Assembly (NCBI GenBank): GCA_037576215.1
Contig: JBANDB010000010.1
Span: 124,001 to 188,000 of the forward strand
Reading direction: 5' to 3'
Origin: Armillaria gallica
Lineage: Eukaryota > Basidiomycota > Agaricomycetes > Agaricales > Physalacriaceae
DNA length: 64,000 nt
Shown: piece by piece, positions 56,566-64,000 of the stretch
Numbering within the stretch: the stretch's first letter is position 1
Layout: every line of letters begins with the position of its first letter
Notes under the pieces: generated by a model
What the model was told of the DNA's origin: nothing
What the model saw: the letters and a program-made list of their open reading frames with translations, nothing else
Databases searched by the model: none
Program-made: the position numbers and the translations under genes

Positions 56566-59455
56566 GTCTGGGGGTGTTGGGGAAGGGCTTGATGTGTTGG
56601 GAGGGAGATAGAATACCCAAACCCGGAGGGGATATCCGTCCGGTAAGTAAGGATTGTTTCTATTGATGTGTCACAGGCGCGGGTTATCCAGCTTCGAGAA
56701 TTTCCAGAGATATCTCAGCTGGAATCGACGTTTTAAGCTGTGTCATGTACCAAAAAAACCGCGAAAAGTCAAACATGTTATTTATCTATACGCCAAGCAC
56801 CCATCGAGCACAGAAACACGACGGAGAGATCAGGTTGTATTGTCGAGATACCAGCGATGCAGGCGTCTATTGGACGACCCCGTGAGTAGATGGACGCCAG
56901 ACTAAATGATACTTGGAGAAAAGAAACGGGGTGGTTGACGGAATTACTGAATTGAAACTGCGGGATTGAATGTTTCATTCTAATCATGGAATTCCCTTTG
57001 AACCGGCTGCCGATGTCGATGTCGTATAGCTTGTGAGAAAGATCGATAACAGTAGTAGTCAGTCTAGGCTACAGCTGGCATGGCGCCACGGCGTTGGTAC
57101 GATCAAGAGTATCGAGTGAAGTACACAGAATGAGGTCCTTCGACGCATCGTGGTGGCGCCGCATTAATGAAAATGAAGGTATCGCAACACTGCAGTGACT
57201 GACTTGGACGCCGTACAAACATTTGGTCGATATGCGATGCAATTCTTCAGCACCGGTCACAGATACCACTTTTGTAAGTGAGGTACCATCCTCGCGAGTC
57301 GTACTACGGTGCGCATCGCTTAGTCAGCGCTACTTTTGGACAGGCGCAAAATCGGCCCGTGACTGAAAAAAATAAAATTTCGTATTGATATCGACATCTG
57401 CATTTGCTATTGTAGAATTGCAAAATCTGTTTCTTTTGACTCTCTCAGCATAAATGCCTGCCGGACATCCCAAAATTGCCATTCAAACCAAAGTGGAGGG
57501 AGCCTGTGCAGGTAAGGCCCGGAAAAGATGGCTCCGAAGTCCCTGGTTCAAGAAGTCATTGAAAAATATGACCACATGTGCCACAATTCCATTGCGAGCT
57601 CAATTTCATTGAATACTTCTGGGACGCTGTCAAGAAGTATCTTCGAGATAACTGTGATTATACTTTTGACACTTTGAAGGAAAACATGCCAAAAGCTCTT
57701 GCTTCTGTACCGGTGGAAAGGATTCGGAAATGGGAACATTGAATGTACCACTAGATGGATGCATACAGTAATGGATTGGGAGCAAAGGATGCACAGGCGA
57801 AGGTCAAGGGGTTCAGTTCACGACGCTATACCTCTCATCGTGAGACTCTGGCACGGCAATTTGATCAGTAGTTGCTATAATAGGTAGTGATTACGTCATC
57901 GCACAAAATCGCTCCTGCCAAAAAAAATTCCTCCCTCATTTCTCAAAATTTCTGCTATCGGTCTAACAGTTTTGTTCTTTGGTTCAATCTACGTGTTTCT
58001 GTTAAAGGGATAAGGAATCGGTGTAATTCCCCGACCTCAATAAACTTTGTACAAAAGTTGCGGTGTTTAGATGATGTGCACCATACTGATGTGGACTATA
58101 CACTGAAGGTGTCGAACGGCATCAGTCATTCGTCTCTCAGACACATGTGCGCGCTTTGGGATGGACAGACCGCACTTTCCGTTCTCCTGTGACAACTTTC
58201 AAGCCAGCGTGCCTTCAACGCGGCCAACTCTTCTCCATCTCTAATTGTGTCGTCCTTCGCTTCTCTTACATACTCTCTCGGCTTTGCTTCTCCGACGCCT
58301 AAAAAAAGCCAATTTATCTCTTCTCCAACACTATGGAGATGAAGTGCGCCTCCCATTGTATCTATGGCACTGCCGCAGCTCATCAATCGGACAGCTCCTG
58401 GTTTGGAGGGTGGGTTGCACCGACTGTTTGTCATTGTTAATGCAAGCGCTGGCGAGCTCCAACGGAACATCACTGAACAAGCTTTCAGTTCCGTATAACG
58501 AGGCATTTCTTCGAACATATGTGCAGCGATACTGATGCGTAGGCTAAATCGTTCCGTTCGTGTGTCGCTGGGTTCTCGTAGACACATATTTGTGCTGGAG
58601 GTCAAGCACCCACGAAATGTGCGAGCTGTATAAGCCCGCATTCGTAGAAAAGATGATCCTCCTCTCAAGAGCTGGCAACGTTTCCCTGGGAAAGGCGTGA
58701 AGCAAACAAGAACGTAAGGCATACGCTGTCGCGGTAGGCGAGATAGCGGCATCTTCACATCGCGGCAAGGGGATACGAGGGAATGATTGCAGCTTTGGTT
58801 TTGGGTGCCGAGAGACGGAAGGGCCAGACCATCCGTGAATCAGGGCTGGGCAATGTTAAAGGGCAGTATTCCGTGATCAAATAATAGCCGTTGACCTATA
58901 CATGGAAGTCTGTCGTTCACAATCCCCAGGAGAGAACAAATCTCTTCAGTGCCGAGACGAGCATTCGATGTAGATTTTTACGAAGCGTGGCTGGATAATA
59001 CATCAATACCGATGGGCGAGATAGATTGTAAAGAGAGATACATACATTCGCGTATGACTTTACCTTTTTCTCTCCAGGTAACGGGGTGTGGGTTCGCGGT
59101 CAATATAAACTGCGGTTTCTCCTTTTCCCTGGCGGCGGGCGGGGCATTCGTTTCTTCTCCCGGCAGGGACGCGCTCGTCCTAGAGTCGCGGCTGAACTAT
59201 GTAACTTGGTGCTGCGACACGGGTATCACTTGTTCAAGACAGAGTTGACGCGAAGCATACTCATGCAGCACTGTACACGACTTTGGTTAGACTAGGACTC
59301 GGGAGGTAGGATGTGAAAGAAAATATGCACCTCTCACCCAGATTCGGATAAGGCACCAATCTCCGTTAGACAGGGTTCAGAAGAGCTCCACGCGCGTCCT
59401 ACGAGACTGTGAGTACGGAGAGAAGAGCGGGAAAAGGCGGCGCACCGCTAGAGTC
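56566..59455 (-). repeat. Block E3: conserved sequence upstream of D3 (inverted)
   Basis: Inverted copy of E1/E2. Its middle carries the CHNSIASS/DDE transposon insertion (57307-58083). The plus-strand 58201-58540 stretch is the counterpart of the small open regions in E1 and E2 but is shifted by an A-run (CTAAAAAAAGCC). The distal part (58940-59300) shares FDVDFYEAWLDN with E2. Confidence 0.7.
57307..58083 (+). mobile_element. Degenerate Tc1/mariner-like DNA transposon (777 bp)
   Basis: Absent from E1 and E2 at the same place, so an insertion into E3. The ends form imperfect inverted repeats (CGGTGCGCATCGCTTAG... and, reversed, TGGTGCACATCATCTAA..., with ACTTTTG at the inner side of each), each flanked by TA. 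Inside at about 57590-57865, one frame reads FHCELNFIEYFWDAVKKYL, TFDTLKENMPKALASV and KVKGFSSRRYTSHRETLARQ. This is the C-terminal third of a mushroom DDE transposase with the ELNFIE motif. Stops (57737 region) and missing upstream catalytic residues show that it is dead. Confidence 0.75.
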
Positions 59456-59460
59456 AACGA

Positions 59461-59545
59461 CGCATCAGCGTTTGCTCATTGGTCCCAGGTGGAGATCTCA
59501 GTTTATTTTTTGAAGAACGGCGAGGTGGCTTCGAGTATGTTTAGT
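59461..59545 (+). pseudogene. Family A C-terminal tail fragment
   Basis: Reads AHWSQVEISVYFLKNGEVAS in frame, the end of the A5/A7 type, then the A-C junction sequence (GATTAATTCATGAGCGGAAAG). A former convergent A gene has been replaced here by E3. Confidence 0.75.
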
Positions 59546-59659
59546 ACAATAAATAAAATGATTAATTCATGAGCGGAAAGTGGTCAGTGGAACGGCCGCG
59601 GGGAAAAGAAGAGACAGCAACAGGGTCCTCGTTCTATGAACATTCTTAGCAGGTAGGCT

Positions 59660-60643
59660 TTATAAAGACAGTGGACGTACAGGCCATAAATTCGACGCGT
59701 CTGCGAACAGGGCAACACCGTGAGTGCGACATAGTTGTTCTATGGTGTCAAAGCCGGGCTGGGATCTGGAACCCTTGTCACAGGTAAATGTCTTCAAAGG
59801 GAGCAGAACTATCAACGATATGAATGGACTCCACGGTGTTGACAGCGCATGGGAGTTTAAATTAAAGTGCTCGATGGATCGAGGGAGATTGTCGAGGGAT
59901 GGACCCATCACAGGGAGGCTCGACAGGACAAATTCTTTGAGGTTGATGCAGGACCGGAGGATGGACGCGGCGGTGTAGGAGAACCGGAAGATACGGAGAG
60001 AGTGGATGTACGGCCCATGTGGGCGGAGGACGTCCTTCATATCTGCGCTGGGGAGGTCCATCAGCTCGAGAATGCGGAGAGATCCCACGGATTTGGCGAG
60101 TATCCACGTGAGGATGTCGGCGCGCAGGGACCGCTTGAGGGCGAGTTCGTACAGGGCGGGAGCGGGAGTGGCGGTGGGCGGGGGTGGCGCGACGATCTCC
60201 GTACCGATGGTGAGGAAGCGCACAGTGGGGAACAGGGCGAGGAGGTCGTACAAGATCGGGGACTGGACGCTGCACTCGACGAGGCGGAGGGCGCGGATGT
60301 TGGCGGTGGGCATGGAGGGCGGGAGAGTGAACACGCCTTGGGCGGACAAGCCAAGCTCGTACAGACGCGCGCAGTTGGTGAGGAGGAACACGAGGTCGGG
60401 GATAGACTCGGGGGTGAGGATGATGTCGAGGATGCGAATGTCGTCAAATAGGCGGATGGGGCGGACACCTTTGGGGATGTGTCTGAATAGCAGTCTTTGG
60501 GCGGGAAGATACCACGAGCGTTGTGTACGCAAGCATGCGGCCAATGTAGCGTAGTCTGGCTCTCTCGTCCATTTGTCTGTGCGGTAGTAGAGCCCTTCAA
60601 AGATTACCTGCACCAGTTCAGGTGGGAGGGAGTTGATTGACAT
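59660..60643 (-). CDS. Family C F-box-like protein C4
   Basis: Intact 327 aa copy. I use ATG 60643 because it aligns with C1-C3; an in-frame upstream ATG at 60772 lies inside the divergent A3 gene and is unlikely. F-box-like start INSLPPELVQVIFEGLYY, leucine-rich segments, tail PVRPLSL. Only 30 bp separate its start from that of A3, with the palindrome in between. Confidence 0.72.
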   Translation of the reverse strand: MSINSLPPELVQVIFEGLYYRTDKWTREPDYATLAACLRTQRSWYLPAQRLLFRHIPKGVRPIRLFDDIRILDIILTPESIPDLVFLLTNCARLYELGLSAQGVFTLPPSMPTANIRALRLVECSVQSPILYDLLALFPTVRFLTIGTEIVAPPPPTATPAPALYELALKRSLRADILTWILAKSVGSLRILELMDLPSADMKDVLRPHGPYIHSLRIFRFSYTAASILRSCINLKEFVLSSLPVMGPSLDNLPRSIEHFNLNSHALSTPWSPFISLIVLLPLKTFTCDKGSRSQPGFDTIEQLCRTHGVALFADASNLWPVRPLSL

Positions 60644-60647
60644 TGTT

Positions 60648-60659
60648 CGGCGAAGTCCG
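60648..60659. promoter_or_regulatory. CGG-N6-CCG palindrome between C4 and A3
   Basis: CGG CGAAGT CCG centred in the 30 bp bidirectional start region. Confidence 0.62.
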
Positions 60660-60673
60660 ATACTGTTTGCACC

Positions 60674-61454
60674 ATGTCCATTCTCGCATGGATCGCTCGG
60701 CGCCTGCGTATCCCAAACAACGAGGTTCCCATAAACTACAAGGCCATCATAGACATATACAAAGACATCCATGAACGCTCAATGGATCGACTCAAGACCT
60801 CATACGAGAAAGAGATATCAGAGCTTCGACAGGAGATGAAGACAATAAAGGATAAAGCACACGAACAGGAACGGCTGCAGCGCCAGGACCACTTCGAATA
60901 CTTGGATATTCAGGTGTGTGATTGCTACTAGGTTCTTTCGTCGCTGATCTCTGCTTAGAGTGAGAATGTAAGTCTGCTTTACGAACTTGCTATGCTCAGA
61001 GAAACTATGTCTGCCGAGACATCATTGGGTGGGTGCATGTGTATCTTCATAGATGCTATATCCATTCCATACAGATGTCATCAATTCCATCTACGGACGA
61101 CGCCTCGATGACCCGCTCTCTCGCGACCCACAGTCTGTTCTCTCAGCAATCATTAACGGCGCTCTCGATGGACCATGGCACAATTACGCCTACTCCCGCA
61201 AAAAGGCCATCTCATTCGTAGGATCCGTACTCAGCCAAAACGCCGTGGACAAAGTCGGCCATGATCTCTACAACACCTGCTGTTCGCGTCTCCCACGGAA
61301 TGGATACATGAGACGCATCGTCATCAGGAAAGGCCAAATTCCTCCTCCCTCGGTCGCTGCGTTCTTTTCCCTCGCTCATTTTTGTTCCCGGGCGGATATA
61401 CAAGTGGAATATCACTCAAGAGATAGGATCGTGAATTGGCCGAGCCACTGCTAG
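60674..61454 (+). CDS. Family A' protein A3 (intact)
   Basis: Best copy of the A' subfamily. Exon 1: MSILAWIARRLRIPNNEVP, INYKAIIDIYKDIHERSMDR, a coiled coil with KEISELRQEMKTIKDKAHEQE and HFEYLDIQ before GTGTGT (about 60914). Exon 2 (60960-61028): ENVSLLYELAMLRETMSAETS. Exon 3 from about 61075: VINSIYGRRLDDPLSRDPQS, NGALDGPWHNYAYSR, AVDKVGHDLYNTCCSRLPRN, KGQIPPPSVAAFFSLAHFCS, stop 61452-61454. The N-terminus is basic and amphipathic, as in the other A genes. Domain unrecognised, function unknown. After the stop, sequence matches the 48.8 kb copy for about 35 bp and then diverges. Confidence 0.75.
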
Positions 61455-61489
61455 TATTCGTGCGAGCTTGTTTTGCATCGACAGAAATA

Positions 61490-61885
61490 GACTTGGTGGA
61501 ATCCATCTTCATGTCAGAAGAATATCTACGCAGACACAGTTTTCTATTTCTCCTACCTCAAGCTAAACCTCGCGTACGCTATACACGGGTCACGGCTTTA
61601 GTTGGCTAGGCGTAGAAGGAATTATGCACCTCCGGCCAAAATCGTCGTAATGCAGCGATACCTGCGCATTTTGACGGATCCTACGAAAATTTTGTGAGCA
61701 TTGAGAGAAGCCGGCGCACCACTCTGGTAGATAATGTCCTGGCTCAAGCAATCCTCCATCATGTCCTATAGCTCCGACTCAATGCTTGTCCTACTTGGCT
61801 GTTTTATTTTGTTTGACGTCGACGGTAGCAGAGGTTTGGAGAAGGCATGTCGGAGTTTGTCGAAGTGCCTTGGCCCCTGTTACTT
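61490..61885. other. Unassigned stretch between A3 and B4
   Basis: No similarity to other modules and no supported gene; short open frames only. Confidence 0.4.
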
Positions 61886-62836
61886 CTTACTTTCACTATG
61901 TCCGAGTATCCAGAATCACTGCCCTGGCGATAATTCCTGAATCTTCGCTTTCCATACCGCTTCCGAATAAAAGATCTGCTTTCCACAGAATCCTATTCTG
62001 CACAAATAAGTACCCCCACTCTCGGATGAATTTCTGGAGCTCCTTCTTGACGAGGCTGGAATTTTCGACGACCAAGTCCCTTCGGATGTTACTTCAAGAA
62101 TCCGTTCTTTGTTCGACACAAGATCGAACGCGAAGACGATGTTGGGTAGATCATCCACTACAGCATCGTCTCACACATGCTCAACGCCCTTGATAGTACC
62201 CTCTCGTGATTTTCGCTCATTCGACTATGTGGATTTCATCACTACCGACAATGAGCGGCGAGACATAAAGGCAGTTTCTGTCCAGGCGAGGCACCCTCGA
62301 GTACTATATCACTACAGCAGCGAGGTCAGGACGGCATTATCCAGTAGTCCGAGCGACAGACTTCATCAGCAGTACGTTTATAAACCAAGTGGACTTCATC
62401 CTTTTAATGTAATTCACAGCTATTGTTCTACGTGGATCATCCCGAGGCGTCGCACTGTGTATCCTTATGAGACTTTGCAGTCGGATTCATCGATTGATAC
62501 TCCGTGCTTTCTCCTCTATAGTTCCTCTGTGACCATTACACGGGAAATCCATCATAGAAACTATGCTCAAGTCTGGCGCGGCACCCTCCGGTAGTAGTCA
62601 AGATGCACTCGCGGCGGCATTTCGATGTGATGAAGAACGAGCTCAAGGCCTACGAGTGTATCTATCGTCATCAGCTATACGATATCACTCCTGGCACGTT
62701 TGCCATGCCCGATCAGTCTTGGGGAGCTATCATCTTGGCCGACGGTGGAGAGTGTCCGGAATGCTTTATGGACGAGAATTGGAAGGGCGCGGGGTTGCGT
62801 CCGGATGGGTTGTACGTATCGGCGCATCCATTATGA
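61886..62836 (+). pseudogene. Family B remnant B4
   Basis: Diverged copy: LPWR then a stop where B1 has LSWRE, FLNLRFP, then in another frame GIFDDQVPSDVTSRIRSLFD, FITTDNERRDIKAVSVQARHP, and the kinase start REIHHRNYAQVWRGTL. After a frame change come RRHFDVMKNELKAYE, HQLYDITPGTFAMPDQSW and ILADGGECPECF. It ends before the catalytic loop. The most divergent of the B copies. Confidence 0.8.
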
Positions 62837-63106
62837 GACTTCTCGAGTCTACACTCCTGCTCTACACCCTGTTTGGAACTTGACAGTTTCGCGCGCAATT
62901 TTGATTCTTTTGCAGAAGGGTGGCGCGCGCGATGTGTTTGGTTTGTACCCTAGAACAGAAAATAGTAATTTACAAATCCTTGCGGTCAACGTGCTGATGT
63001 CAGCCTCCAGTTCAACTGTCACCATCATGGATGAAAAAGCTAAAAGTGAGCCAGATCGCGATTTTCGTTGGTATGAGTACTAAGGGGAGTTTACACAGTT
63101 AAAAGG
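62837..63106. other. Unassigned sequence right of B4
   Basis: An open frame to 63083 (SSSTVTIMDEKAKSEPD) has no recognised match. Confidence 0.3.
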
Positions 63107-63403
63107 ATGATAGAGCAAATCCAAATCCTTCCTGATGAACTTAGCAAGGCTCTTAGGGAGGTGGATTCAGATCTCAAGGAGAAGCTCGATGTGGAGCTCG
63201 CAGCTTTCGAGAAGAACATTGATATACAACTTGCAGCTCTCAGGAAGAACATCGACATAGAGCTCACGACTGCCAGGGAGAAGCAGTATATGGAACTTGC
63301 AGCCATCCGGAAAGATATCCGGGAAATCAGAGAAGAGCTTGCCGGGGTCAGGGTGGGCATACAAAATTGCTTCGTCATGTATTCAGAACACGAACTCGCG
63401 TGA
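63107..63403 (+). CDS. Short coiled-coil ORF, function unknown
   Basis: 98 aa: MIEQIQILPDELSKALREV, then an imperfect 12-residue repeat (KNIDIQLAALR, KNIDIELTTAR, KQYMELAAIR) and KDIREIREELAGVR. This is a helical, probably coiled-coil segment like the central part of the D and A proteins but not alignable to them by eye. It may be one exon of a larger gene: a frame at 63430-63608 (ARILSITGDQYEDWCAHDQ, SSDEIFGFAQQTFDGG) could follow after an intron. Confidence 0.35.
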   Translation: MIEQIQILPDELSKALREVDSDLKEKLDVELAAFEKNIDIQLAALRKNIDIELTTAREKQYMELAAIRKDIREIREELAGVRVGIQNCFVMYSEHELA

Positions 63404-63608
63404 TAACATCTGTCGGTGTCTCTTGATTGGAATGGCACGAGCAAGGATCCTCAGCATCACTGGGGATCAGTACGAAGACTGGTGTGCCCATGACCAAACT
63501 TTGTCGAGTGACGAGATATTTGGGTTTGCGCAGCAGACCTTTGATGGTGGGCTTACCCGTCCATCGATCGGGTGCATCGAGGCATCCCTGGTCAGTAGCT
63601 TGCACTGA

Positions 63609-64000
63609 CAGATCACCATAAAGAACCGACTCCGGAGATCCTCGTTGCAGTCAATAAGACTGACCCAGCGCATCGTCTTTTGATGCAGAATATCTATTGG
63701 TGCGTTTTTCCTATAGCTTAAATAAAGTTTGGTGCAGTTGATAATGAATATTAGGGTGCGTCAAAATTGCACTTCAAAGTTCGCGCACGATTTTGAAGCC
63801 GATTATGTAGTCGACATTGTCGCCATGCCACCACCAGAGCAGCTATTCGCTGGTCCAAAGCCCCATGCTGATCGACCCCCTCGCCGTTGGTATTGAATTG
63901 TGAGTATTCAACATTGAATGAATATCCAGGTAAAACGGCGAGGCTGCGGTACAGCAAAAACCTCGGAGTCAAGGCATTTGGGACACTCCGTTCCTTTACC
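63609..64000. other. Right edge of the window, nothing recognised
   Basis: No supported gene, repeat or module homology. Confidence 0.4.

Noticed and set aside
60644..60772. Longer 370 aa version of C4 starting at 60772
   Set aside because: The extra 43 residues lie antisense in exon 1 of A3 and are absent from C1-C3.
1..64000. CRISPR arrays, prokaryotic operons, rRNA
   Set aside because: None seen; introns and gene types are eukaryotic throughout.

Overview
The window is nuclear DNA of a filamentous basidiomycete, most likely an Agaricomycete. The evidence is the many 45-60 nt GT-AG introns, a fungal P450, an intact multi-exon RAD50, an EF-hand/ZZ-finger protein type and a multi-pass membrane protein type that I know from mushroom genomes, a chromodomain Ty3/gypsy element, and remnants of mushroom-type DNA transposons. 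I saw no rRNA, tRNA or CRISPR.

Layout. 1-6.4 kb is ordinary single-copy sequence: the 3' end of a cytochrome P450 gene, then RAD50. From 6.7 kb to the right edge the window is almost entirely a mosaic of duplicated modules, named here as follows. A: small proteins with a basic presequence-like N-terminus, a coiled coil and an unknown C-terminal domain. A': a subfamily of A that starts MSI-AWIARRLRIP. B: kinase-like proteins. C: 323-327 aa F-box-like proteins. D: large proteins with a Goodbye-like helical N-terminus, EF-hand and ZZ finger. E: a roughly 2 kb conserved block upstream of each D gene. Two direct tandem units, E-D-A-A-C-B, lie at about 11.4-23.1 kb and 23.1-35.4 kb with a period near 11.6-12 kb. 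A third E-D block is inverted at 59.4-51.8 kb. A separate small block (C/A'/A1-type gene plus a piece of RAD50) lies at 8.3-6.7 kb and again, inverted, at 48.4-50.7 kb.

Between the tandem units and the inverted copy is a relatively AT-rich stretch with a membrane-protein gene (35.8-46.2 kb). It is split by an 8.8 kb Ty3/gypsy chromovirus with 480 bp LTRs, a GGATC target duplication and a self-priming primer-binding site. The element is dead: TGA stops and a frameshift in pol, and LTR differences that are all transitions, nearly all at inferred CpG sites.

How the parts relate. C genes start head-to-head with B genes (75-95 bp) or A' genes (30 bp), and A genes converge on C genes. A CGG-N6-CCG palindrome, the form bound by some Zn2Cys6 regulators, sits just upstream of nearly every A, A' and C start codon. 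This suggests common control of otherwise unrelated families. Copies range from intact (C1-C4, A1, A3-A6, D2/D3 largely) to plainly broken (B2-B4, C5-C7, A2, A9). The biological role of the cluster is unknown. The D architecture, which resembles fungal STAND signalling proteins without the NTPase core, makes a role in self/non-self or stress signalling conceivable, but that is inference only.
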